Shown here: piece by piece, positions 55,735 through 64,000 of the stretch | Layout: every line of letters begins with the position of its first letter | How positions within the stretch are numbered: the stretch's first letter is position 1 | Assembly: GCA_031761405.1 (NCBI GenBank) | Contig: JASEVX010000006.1 | Span: forward strand, 28,715,627 to 28,779,626 | From: Serripes groenlandicus | Lineage: Eukaryota; Mollusca; Bivalvia; Cardiida; Cardiidae | Length of the DNA: 64,000 bases | Direction: 5' to 3' | Position numbers and translations under genes: made by a program | The notes under the pieces: generated by a model | Database searches by the model: none | What the model was told of the DNA's origin: nothing | The model's input: the letters and a program-made list of their open reading frames with translations, nothing else

Positions 55735-56588
55735 AGCAGACGGCGTTTTGAAAACATAGTGACAAAAGAAGAAATTGCACAGAACGTGCAATTTCTCCTT
55801 TTGTCACTATGTTTTCCACTTTTAGTCATAGGTTATCCATGTGACAAAATACGTTCAAAGTCGTCTGCTGCAGAATTGTCGTATGAGGGAAAGGGTTAAA
55901 GCAGACGGCGTTTTGAAAACAGAGTGACAAAAGAAGAAATTGCACAGAACGTGCAATTTCTCCTTTTTGTCACAATGTTTTCGACTTTTAGTCATAGGTT
56001 ATCCATCTGACAAAATACGTTCAAAGTCGTCTGCTGCAGAATTGTCGTATGAGGGAAAGGGTTAAAGCAGACGGCGTTTTGAAAACATAGTGACAAAAGA
56101 AGAAATTGCACAGAACGTGCAATTTCTCCTTTTGCCACAATGTTTTCCACTTTTAGTCATAGGTTATCCATCTGACAAAATACGTTCAAAGTCGTCTGCT
56201 GCAGAATTGTCGTATGAGGGAAAGGGTTAAAGCAGACGGCGTTTTGAAAACATAGTGACAAAAGAAGAAATTGCACAGAACGTGCAATTTCTCCTTTTTG
56301 TCACAATGTTTTCCACTTTAAGTCATAGGTTATCCATCTGACAAAATACGTTCAAAGTCGTCTGCTGCAGAATTGTCATATGAGGGAAAGGGTTAAAGCA
56401 GACGGCGTTTTGAAAACACAGTGACAAAAGAAGAAATTGCACAGAACGTGCAATTTCTCCTTTTTGCCACAATGTTTTCCACTTTTTGTCACAGGTTATC
56501 CATTCAATTATGGAGATTTTCTATGTTTTGACAAAATACGTTGAAAGTCGTCTGCTGCAGAATTGTCGTATGAGGGAAAGGGGGTTAA
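55731..56588 (+). repeat. Tandem array of five 5'-truncated MITE units
   Basis: TTAAAGCAGACGGCG begins units at 55731, 55896, 56062, 56227 and 56393 (spacing 165, 166, 165, 166). The last unit ends at TTAA 56585-56588 (192 bp). Each unit lacks the first ~35 bp with the 5' terminal repeat but keeps the 3' repeat TATGAGGGAAAGGGTTAA. The first four also lack about 27 bp (CAATTATGGAGATTTTCTAT and neighbours), which the last unit retains. So the units share one deletion and the array must have grown after it. Confidence 0.95.
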
Positions 56589-56734
56589 CTCTTTCAAACC
56601 ATCTTGAACCCCGGGTCATACCAAACACGTTAAAACTGGTTGTATTGGCTCCCCTACTTGGCGCTGATGCTTGCTGGGGTAAGCATAATGACTGACTAGC
56701 CGTTGTCAGGATAAACGGACCAGCATTACAAGAA

Positions 56735-56795
56735 ACGCCAGGATTTAACTGAAAACATTGTTGAAAGTGACGTAAAACACGAAACAATCAAACTA
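56735..56795 (+). mobile_element. SINE 3' tail fragment
   Basis: GATTTAACTGAAAACATTGT, TGAAAGTGACGTAAAACACG and AAACAATCAAAC match the SINE tail. Confidence 0.5.
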
Positions 56796-56799
56796 ACTT

Positions 56800-56968
56800 C
56801 AACAAATCTTCGGCAGACGATTCTGAAAACATCTAGAACATATTATTGATTCAAAAGATAGTGCCTAAAGGAGAAGTTGTCCCTATGAGCACTTTCTCCT
56901 TTTGTCACAATGTTTTAGTAGCCTACTGTTGCAGAGGCGTCAAGAAAGCGTCTGTATGAAAGGGTTAA
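56800..56968. mobile_element. TTAA MITE, diverged copy
   Basis: CTTCGGCAGACGATTCTGAA, CTTTCTCCTTTTGTCACAAT, TGTTGCAGAGGCGTCAAG and the end TATGAAAGGGTTAA. The 5' terminus is not clear. Confidence 0.65.
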
Positions 56969-57006
56969 ATATGCCGTATCATATGTTATAATATGCTCTG
57001 ATTAGA

Positions 57007-59050
57007 CACCTTACATCGGTGGTTCAATGGTGCATGGTCGCCGCGGTTAGTCGTTGGTTCACCTTACATCGGTGGTTCAATGGTGCATGGTCGCCGCGGT
57101 TGGTCGTTGGTTCACCTTACATCGGTGGTTCAATGGTGCATGGTCGCGGTTGGTTGTTGTTTCACCTTGCATCGGTGGTTCAATGGTGCATGGTCGCCGC
57201 GGTTGCTCGTTGGTTCACCTTACATCGGTGGTTCAATGGTGCATGGTCGCGGTTGGTTGTTGTTGTTTCACCTTGCATCGGTGGTTCAATGGTACATGGT
57301 CGCCGCGGTTGGTCGTTGGTTCACCTTACATCGGTGGTTCAATGGTGCATGATCGCCGCGGTTAGTCGTTGGTTCACCTTACATCGGTGGTTCAATGGTG
57401 CATGGTCGCGGTTGGTTGTTGTTTCACGTTGCATCGGTGGTTCAATGGTGCATGGTCGCCGCGGTTATTCGTTGGTTCACCTTACATCGGTGGTTCAATG
57501 GTGCATGGCCGCCGCGGTTGGTCGTTGGTTCACCTTACATCGGTGGTTCAATGGTGCATGGTCGCGGTTGGTTGTTGTTTCACCTTGCATCGGTGGTTCA
57601 ATGGTGCATGGTCGCCGCGGTTGGTCGTTGGTTCACCTTACATCGGTGGTTCAATGGTGCATGGTCGCGGTTGGTTGTTGTTGTTTCACCTTGCATCGGT
57701 GGTTCAATGGTACAAGGTCGCCGCGGTTGGTCGTTGGTTCACCTTACATCGGTGGTTCAATGGTGCATGATCGCCGCGGTTAGTCGTTGGTTCACCTTAC
57801 ATTGGTGGTTCAATGGTGCATGGTCGCGGTTGGTTGTTGTTTCACCTTGCATCGGTGGTTCAATGGTGCATGTTCGCCGCGGTTGGTCGTTTGTTCACCT
57901 TACATCGGTGGTTCAATGGTGCATGGTCGCCGCGGTTATTCGTTGGTTCACCTTATATCGGTGGTTCAATGGTGCATGGTCGCCGCGGTTGGTCGTTGGT
58001 TCACCTTACATCGGTGGTTCAATGGTGCATGGTCGCCGCGGTTGGCCGTTGGTTCACCTTACATCGGTGGTTCAATGGTGCATGGTCGCCGCGGTTGGTC
58101 GTTTGTTCACCTTACATCGGTGGTTCAATGGTGCATGGTCGCCGCGGTTATTCGTTGGTTCACCTTATATCGGTGGTTCAATGGTGCATGGTCGCCGCGG
58201 TTGGTCGTTGGTTCACCTTACATCGGTGGTTCAATGGTGCATGGTCGCCGCGGTTGGCCGTTGGTTCACCTTACATCGGTGGTTCAATGGTGCATGTTCG
58301 CCGCGGTTGGTCGTTGGTTCACCTTACATCGGTGGTTCAATGGTGCATGGTCGCGGTTGGTCGTTGTTTCACCTTACATCGATGGTTCAATGGTGCATGG
58401 TCGCCGCGGTTGGTCGTTGGTTCACCTTACATCGGTGGTTCAATGGTGCATGGTCGCGGTTGGTCGTTGTTTCACCTTACATCGATGGTTCAATGGTGCA
58501 TGGTCGCCGCGGTTGGTTGTTGGTTCACCTTACATTGGTGGTTCAATGGTGCATGGTCTTGGTTGGTCGTTCTTTCACCTTGCATCGGTGGTTCAATGGT
58601 GCATGGTCGCGGTTGGTCGTTGGTTCACCTTACATCGAAGGTTCAATGGTGCATGGTCGCCGCGGTTATTCGTTGGTTCACCTTATATCGGTGGTTCAAT
58701 GGTGCATGGTCGCCGCGGTTAGTCGTTGGTTCACCTTACATCGATGGTTCAATGGTGCATGATCGCCGCGGTTGGTCGTTGGTTCACCTTACATCGGTGG
58801 TTCAATGGTGCATGGTCGCGGTTGGTCGTTGGTTCACCTTACATCGGTGGTTCAATGGTGCATGTTCGCGGTTGGTCGTTCTTTCACCTTGCATCGGTGG
58901 TTCAATGGTGCATGGTCGCGGTTAGTCGTTGGTTCACCTTACATCGGTGGTTCAATGGTGCATGGTCGCGGTTAGTCGTTGGTTCACCTTACATCGGTGG
59001 TTCAATGGTGCATGGTCGCAGTTAGTCGTTGGTTCACCTTACATCGGTGG
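57007..59050 (+). repeat. 53/50-bp minisatellite, about 39 copies
   Basis: Unit CACCTTACATCGGTGGTTCA, ATGGTGCATGGTCGCCGCGG, TTGGTCGTTGGTT (53 bp). A 50-bp form lacks one CCG; another form gains TTG and loses CCG. Three plus-strand frames are open together over much of it (455, 370 and 311 codons), each cycling through the three translations of the unit. These are by-products of a stop-free unit, not genes: no start signal, no unrelated flanking coding sequence, and the frames stop where TTGG becomes TTAG. Higher-order blocks are visible (57054-57365 resembles 57370-57790). Confidence 0.96.
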
Positions 59051-59094
59051 CAGGGTCATACGACATATTTTACAACGCTCAGTAGTACTTGTAC

Positions 59095-59172
59095 CTTACC
59101 TGGTAAACGCCGTGATATAACTGAAACAAAACTATCGAAGGCTGCGTAAAACACCATACAAACAAACAAAAC
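59095..59172 (+). mobile_element. SINE 3' tail fragment
   Basis: GGTAAACGCCGTGATATAAC, TGAAACAAAACTATCGAAGG and CTGCGTAAAACACC, then CAAACAAACAAA. It lies 45 bp after the minisatellite. Confidence 0.65.
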
Positions 59173-59337
59173 CATAACAGTCACGAAACTTGACATTTCG
59201 ATAGCTTGTTCATTCATTTGAAATCGCAATAATTTGGAGACATCTGAAGATGTTCCAGATAAACTTTACACCATTTGAATTAGGGCTCAGCTTCGAAAGT
59301 AATACTCTAGCGGTCATAGGTAATCCATGAGTGGCTC

Positions 59338-59526
59338 TTCCCCCCTTTCCAACAAATACCAGATATGCAGCAGACGACTTTTATTTAGAACTTGTAAAGA
59401 AAGACTTGGAGCCTCTCGATAAGCACGTGAACCTATAATTCATAATGAGCCATTTCTCCTTTTGCCACAATGATTTCAAAAGTCGTATTCTGCAGGTGCG
59501 TCTGGACCCGTCTTCAGACGGGTTAA
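59338..59526. mobile_element. TTAA MITE, diverged copy
   Basis: CCCCCTTTCCAACAAATACC, ATGCAGCAGACGACTTTTA, CCATTTCTCCTTTTGCCACA, AGTCGTATTCTGCAGG and the end GACGGGTTAA. Confidence 0.6.
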
Positions 59527-60078
59527 TGGCAATGGCTGTGTGAGTGAATGCAACTGATCATTACAAAATGTAAACTTTCGCGTCATTGGAATTGGCGTTA
59601 ATAAAGATCATGATTTTTTACATTGAACATGTTATATAGCCAAAATACATTTCTAGTGTTCGTCCAATAAAAATTAAAGGTCTCAGGAAGAAATATCTTC
59701 TTTTTTTTTAATTAAACATTATTCGTAATTTGGAGATTCATCAGATATTCACATTCTATAAATATTTTGATCGGATTATTCTAACGGAACATTTGGATGG
59801 TTTTATAATCTTTTGAAGGTATTTCAAAAGAAAGATCATTCACTAAACAAACCAGATACACCCATACAACTGTCACAATCTCACATAAATCGATTTTCTT
59901 TTTGTATATTCGATTATTCGATGTTTGTTTGTCAGTCTGAATGGTGGTAAACGCCATTTTCAACAGTATTTCGGTTATATCACAGGGTTTTTCTGGGTAA
60001 ATTACCTGTACTACCCGGGTATTATTCGTCAGTCGCAACACTGAGTGAGGATGAGGGAATCCATATCTACACTACCTA
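59527..60078. other. No gene seen; SINE tail remnant
   Basis: At about 59945-60000 GGTAAACGCCATTTTCAACA, GTATTTCGGTTATATCACAG is a minus-strand SINE tail. The rest is unrecognised. Confidence 0.45.
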
Positions 60079-60787
60079 TGAGCCGTTCCACGAGAACACC
60101 AACAGTATGCACTCTGCGTAAAGTATCGACCCGGATCAGCCTTAGCATGCCGCGCAGACTTACCCGGACAGACACTTTTCGCCTCCTGTGGATTTTCTGT
60201 TTCAGGAATCACTACACTATCTATCCCCCCTTAGACGGAATGTGTCGGCCGGATCAGTCTGCGCGGACAGCGCAGGCTGATCTGGTCGATACATTACGCA
60301 GATATATTGATATGAGCCGTTCCACGAGAACACCAACACTGTGGACTCTTCGTAAAATATCGACCCGGATCAGCCTAAGCATGCCGCGCAGACTTACCCG
60401 GACAGACACTTTTCGCCTCCTGTGGATTTTCTGTTGCAGGAATCACTACTCTATCTATCCTCCCTTAGACGGAATGTGTCGGCCGAATCAGTCTGCGCGG
60501 ACAGCGCAGGCTGATCTGGTCGATACATTACGCAGATATATTGATATGAGCCGTTCCACGAGAACACCAACACTGTGGACTCTTCGTAAAGTATCGACCC
60601 GGATCAGCCTAAGCATACCGCGCAGGCTAACCCGGAGATACATTTTTCGCCTCCTGTGGATTTCCTGTTTCAGGAATCATCACCTCCATCCCTCTGGGAC
60701 GGTATATGTCGGCCCGGATTAGCCTGATCTGGGTCGACACATTACGCAGTGTCCATACTGTTGGCTTTCTTGTGAAACGGCTGATAT
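60079..60787 (+). repeat. 234-bp foldback repeat, three in-frame copies
   Basis: TGAGCCGTTCCACGAGAACA starts copies at 60079, 60313 and 60547. Within each unit, CTCTGCGTAAAGTATCGACC...GGATCAGCCT is inverted as GGCTGATCTGGTCGATACAT, TACGCAG, and GATCAGTCTGCGC...GCGCAGGCTGATC is a smaller hairpin. The third copy closes with an inverted match to the start of the array (about 60722-60786 against 60079-60144). As 234 is a multiple of 3, a 225-codon frame (60045-60722) runs through with a 78-residue repeat (unit MSRSTRTPT...). It has no recognisable domain. Confidence 0.92.
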
Positions 60788-60873
60788 CTGTTGTATGTTA
60801 ACTATTATCATTTTCACAACTACTTTCATGTTCTTTGGTAAATTCATAGTGAATTTTGGACCGGAGGCCTTGT

Positions 60874-61104
60874 GTAACCCTTTCCCTCATATAGACGCTT
60901 TCTGACGCCTCTGCAGCAGACGGCTTTTTTGAAAACATAGTGACAAAAGAAGAAATTGCTCAGAAGGAGTAATTTCTCCTTTTGCCACAATGTTTTCCAC
61001 TTTTAGTCATAGGTTATCCATTCAATTATAGAGATTTTCTATCTTTGAACAAAGTATGTTCAAAGTCGTCTGCTGCAGTATTGTCGTAACAGGGAAAGGG
61101 TTAA
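60874..61104 (+). mobile_element. TTAA MITE, full length with mutated left target
   Basis: GTAACCCTTTCCCTCATATA ... CAGGGAAAGGGTTAA, 231 bp. The left target reads GTAA, one base from TTAA. Central arms GAAATTGCTCAGAAGGAGTA differ from other copies. Confidence 0.88.
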
Positions 61105-61157
61105 TTAACTGGAATAAACTGTTTGTATTGTATTGAGTATAATTTTAAGTCTTTGCT

Positions 61158-61210
61158 ATGGTCTGACAAGTGCCAGGAATCGAGCCCCGGTCTTCCGATA
61201 CCAAATATAC
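61158..61210 (-). mobile_element. Possible SINE head remnant
   Basis: The minus strand reads GGTATCGGAAGACCGGGGCT, CGATTCCTGGCAC, with a B-box-like GGCTCGATTCC. No clear A box. Confidence 0.35.
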
Positions 61211-61331
61211 AGAAATCTAAGTGTTTCTAAATGCAAACATAAATATCTGAGACACTAATAAAATGAAGACAACAATAATATAAACATACACTTTGATCAA
61301 ACATTGGTTATCTTTGTAGAGGTACGTTTAT

Positions 61332-61677
61332 CAGGGGCGTAGCTTGGCAATAATCAATGTGTAGGCCGTCTCGTGAGAAAATCAACATTGTTGACTCTGC
61401 GTAAAGTATCGACCCGGATCAGCATAAGCATTCCACACAGGCGTACCCGGATATACACTTTTCGCCTCCTGTGGATTTTCTGTTTCAGGAATAACTACTC
61501 TAAACATCTATCCCCTAAGACGGAATGTGTCGGCCGGATCAGTCTGCGCGGAGAGCGCAGGCTGATGTGGTCGATACATAACGCAGATGTCTATCGCCGC
61601 AGCTGCATTTTGTGACATTTTTAGAAAAAAAATGTGTAGGCACGTTCCTACAGTGCCTATAGGGAGCTACGCCCCTG
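61332..61677. mobile_element. hAT-like MITE carrying a 234-bp repeat copy
   Basis: Terminal inverted repeats CAGGGGCGTAGCT / AGCTACGCCCCTG bound a 346-bp unit. Its interior (about 61361-61615) is a diverged copy of the 60079-60787 unit (CTCTGCGTAAAGTATCGACC, GGCCGGATCAGTCTGCGCGG). GTTTAT is found next to both ends but not in register for a clean 8-bp duplication. CAGGGGCG termini are typical of hAT-type non-autonomous elements. Confidence 0.75.
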
Positions 61678-63254
61678 TTTATGTATGAAAAATGTTGAAC
61701 GAAGAAAAATATCACAATAGATTTATAAATAGCCTTTATTTACACAATGAATGTCAGTAGAGGTATTTCTCCTTTCAAGTCAATACTGTACAATATAATA
61801 TAATTACACAAAATCATAGACCTACATTTTTCATCAAGTGTACAGAAGCGATATGTAATACATTTGAAAACATCGTGGCAAAATGAAAACATTCTCATTA
61901 TAGGCAATGTCTCCTTTTGTCATATTGTTTTCAAAAGTCTTCTTGCTGCAGGCAGATGCCTCAACATTTGTCTGCATATGAGAAAGCATTAAAACACGTC
62001 GAGTTGATGCATTTTAATTTCAATTTACAATTTCAATTCCACACTATGTGTACACCTTTTTTTAAACCCAATAAGCGGTATGTTGTGTAGTAAATTTACA
62101 CGTTGGTCAGAGTGTAAATATAGATCATCATTGTGATTGTCATATTGGCTGTGTGCTTTAACCTCACTCACTAAATAGTAACGGGAACAGTAACACGAAG
62201 CGGAGCATTTGAATGATTGATTATTTTATAGAAATATCGGCAAGCTATAAATAGATTGGCAATCGTCCGTAGATAACAAATGTCACTTTTCTAGTTAATA
62301 TATAATGTAAAGTAGCTCGGGTATTCAGTTTCAGAGTTCGTTTTCGTTTTAATGGATATGCGGACAGAAACGGCTACTCCACAGTTTTAGTGGTAATGGA
62401 AATGTGATTATTTTAAACGTGTCTGGCGTATAACACGAGAAGCAGTTTATATTTTTAATTTTCAATTTAATTGAATTTAAAAGCAAGAATTAGCTGGCAT
62501 TTATACATTGAAGTTATACTGCATTTGTTGGAGATATAGTATAGTCTAATTGACACGTTAACCGTGGTGCAGTGAAATGTTCAATTCTTGTGGCTATGTG
62601 TGTTCATTCGCATATGTTGGATATATTGTATAAATTAGAACTAGCTAACCGCGATACAGGAAATATTCTGTTGCTTCATAGAGTAGAGAACTATTCAATA
62701 TTTGTGTATATGTGTGTCCATTCGCTATTCAAGGTATTATACGAATTTGCGCTCTAAGGATACAGTTACAAACAACATTGTGATTTATGTACATGTAATT
62801 ATAACTTATAAAACTAGTTTATTATTTGAAATAACTGTTCTATACATGCATGTTGTCACGATCAGGTGCAAATGTTAACGCTTTCAGTTGAAATATGAGC
62901 ATACCATAGTAACAATAGAGTAATCGCGTCTAGTGATTCGAGATCTTATTGCAGTTTGCCTACAGTTGAACATCAGACGAGTCTGTTCATACGTACACTA
63001 CCATCAGAATCTTCCTCCTGTGTTATATATGGACCGATGTGTATCTTTTGATCACATTATAGAAGGGTAAACCAACTAATTTTACCCCCAGTGTACATTG
63101 TCCTGTTATTTGGATACAATAAGCAACCAAAAGCACAAAGACAAAACCAAATAGTAAATTAGTATGGACCAGTAAGCACGTACATTCCATAGAGAAATCA
63201 TACAAAAGGTGAAATATTTGGATTATTACTCAGTGAAGGGTGTACACACACAAG
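61678..63254. other. Mostly unique sequence upstream of a candidate exon
   Basis: A MITE relic lies at about 61860-61994 (GTGGCAAAATGAAAACATTC, TCTTCTTGCTGCAGGCAG). TATAAATAG occurs at 62246-62254, too far from the candidate exon to assign. About 62572-62650 and 62690-62760 are an imperfect duplication (TGTGGCTATGTGTGTTCATT / TGTGTATATGTGTGTCCATT). Confidence 0.4.
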
Positions 63255-63380
63255 ATGATAATGCTTTCCTCTCGAACTCTTGGACTTTGTAGACGGTTAT
63301 TGCTGTTCGGAATCATGACCTGTGCTTTCTCAAGTCTCATGTTTGTTGTAAGTCGGACGTTAGAAAAGGAGAAATTTAAG
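63255..63380 (+). CDS. Candidate first coding exon of a type II membrane protein
   Basis: An ATG at 63255 (A at -3) opens a frame of exactly 42 codons up to AAG|GTAATT (donor GT at 63381-63382). The frame would stop four codons later if not spliced. The peptide has a short basic N-terminus (SSRTLGLCRR), a hydrophobic segment at about residues 15-32 (LLLFGIMTCAFSSLMFVV) and then a charged stretch (SRTLEKEKFK). This is the shape of the cytosolic tail, signal anchor and stem start of Golgi enzymes such as glycosyl- or sulfotransferases. Which family cannot be said from this exon; the rest of the gene would lie beyond the window. A second in-frame ATG is at 63261. It is too short for standard ORF cut-offs. 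Confidence 0.4.
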
Positions 63381-63619
63381 GTAATTGATTAGCTTTAATA
63401 GTAATATAACCACGTCACACACAAACCGACCTTCGGGGTTTCACAATCGGGAAATATTCAAATTAGCCCGTGTAGTCGGATCCGGACGTTTGACATCCTG
63501 TCGTTCACGCATCTTTGAAACCTTCCGAGAAATGTTATATTTGTTGACTCACAATATCTCGAAACTTGAAAAAAATAAAATATATCGTTAAACCTGAACC
63601 ATTACCTCACGAGCAATCA

Positions 63620-63890
63620 TAGCTGTTGACGTGTTCTTTCTATGATTTCCATCTATAGCTCATAACTGCTGACGTGTTCTTGCTATGATTCCATCAATAG
63701 CTCATAACTGTTGACGTGTTCTTGCTATGATTTCCATCAATATCTCATAACTGTTGACGTGTTCTTGCTATGATTTCCATCAATTAGCTCATAACTGTTG
63801 ACGTGTTCTTGCTATGATTTGCATGGATAGCTCATAGCTGCTGGGCGTGTTCTTGCTATGATTTCCATGGATAGCTCATAGCTGTTCACG
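63620..63890. repeat. ~43-bp tandem repeat, six copies
   Basis: Unit AACTGTTGACGTGTTCTTGC, TATGATTTCCATCAATAGCT, CAT. GTTGACG or GCTGACG recurs at 63626, 63668, 63710, 63753 and 63798, then GCTGGGCG at about 63838. Last partial unit near 63880. Confidence 0.93.
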
Positions 63891-63891
63891 T

Positions 63892-64000
63892 CAGGCGCGT
63901 AGCTGGGTCGATTTGTGGAATACGCACCATTCTAGGGGGCTCCCCCGGGAAAAAATTCGTCTATATGAGCTCAGGTGACTTCTGGCGTATATTTCACAAT
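63892..64000 (+). mobile_element. Partial hAT-like MITE at window end
   Basis: CAGGCGCGTAGCTGGG followed by GCACCATTCTAGGGGGCTCC and CCCGGGAAAAA, a layout common to CAGGGGCGTAGC-type elements. Cut by the window end. Confidence 0.5.

Noticed and set aside
57019..58925. Long plus-strand open frames (254-455 codons) as genes for Trp-rich repeat proteins
   Set aside because: They are the three frames of one stop-free minisatellite unit, overlap each other, and lack promoters, signal peptides or unique flanking coding sequence.
60045..60722. 225-codon Arg-rich repeat protein
   Set aside because: Open only because the foldback unit is 234 bp; the sequence is dominated by inverted repeats and a copy sits inside a non-coding MITE.
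62246..62254. TATAAATAG as promoter for the exon at 63255
   Set aside because: About 1 kb upstream with no supporting initiator or leader exon; kept only as a note.

Overview
The window looks like a stretch of mollusc nuclear genome, most likely a bivalve. It is AT-rich. It carries tRNA-headed SINEs that share one 3' tail, dispersed elements that begin CAAGAGG-hairpin and end GAGCTAA around cores of about 130-190 bp tandem repeats (the 'pearl'/HINE type described from bivalves), many TTAA-flanked MITEs, and long satellite and minisatellite arrays. No complete, intact, multi-exon host gene can be assembled. Almost every longer open frame lies in a repeat or a broken transposable element. The species call is inference from repeat style, not from a marker gene. 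LAYOUT. 1-8.4 kb: rolling-circle-like elements with core repeats, one nested inside another (5351-6146 inside 3263-7189), and an exact 600-bp register duplication. 8.5-13.3 kb: a SINE, a 2.5-kb satellite with a 161-bp dimeric unit, and another core-repeat element. 13.6-19.4 kb: a run of related elements, two abutting head to tail and one with a second nested insertion (15930-16686). 20-27 kb: TTAA MITEs, two good minus-strand SINEs and two more core-repeat elements. 27-30 kb: mostly unique sequence with a possible minus-strand promoter and first exon (NRF-1-like site, CpG cluster, splice donor), palindromes and a duplicated segment. 30.4-36.1 kb: broken transposon genes, namely two non-LTR retrotransposon fragments (minus) and a hAT transposase relic (plus). 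38-40.8 kb: a complex palindromic region with interleaved inverted repeats, then a 2.25-kb unit with ~290-bp inverted arms around two direct 674-bp repeats that carry hairpins and perfect CRE octamers. 42-46 kb: a 3.7-kb satellite of ~70-bp units with one inverted unit upstream. 48.1-51 kb: a 21-bp palindromic minisatellite, then a KRBA2-like integrase gene with a plausible promoter and one frameshift, running into a 33-bp minisatellite. 53.7-61.1 kb: MITEs, including one that has become a tandem array, and a 2-kb 53/50-bp minisatellite. 60-61.7 kb: a 234-bp foldback repeat array and a dispersed copy inside a hAT-like MITE. 61.7-64 kb: mostly unique sequence with a candidate first exon of a type II membrane protein at 63255-63380, then a short ~43-bp array. 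HOW IT FITS TOGETHER. The main biology is repeat dynamics: mobile elements carry tandem cores, insert into one another without target duplication, abut head to tail, and in one case (55.5-56.6 kb) a MITE has turned into a satellite-like array. Coordinates of degenerate repeats are approximate to about 10-30 bp.
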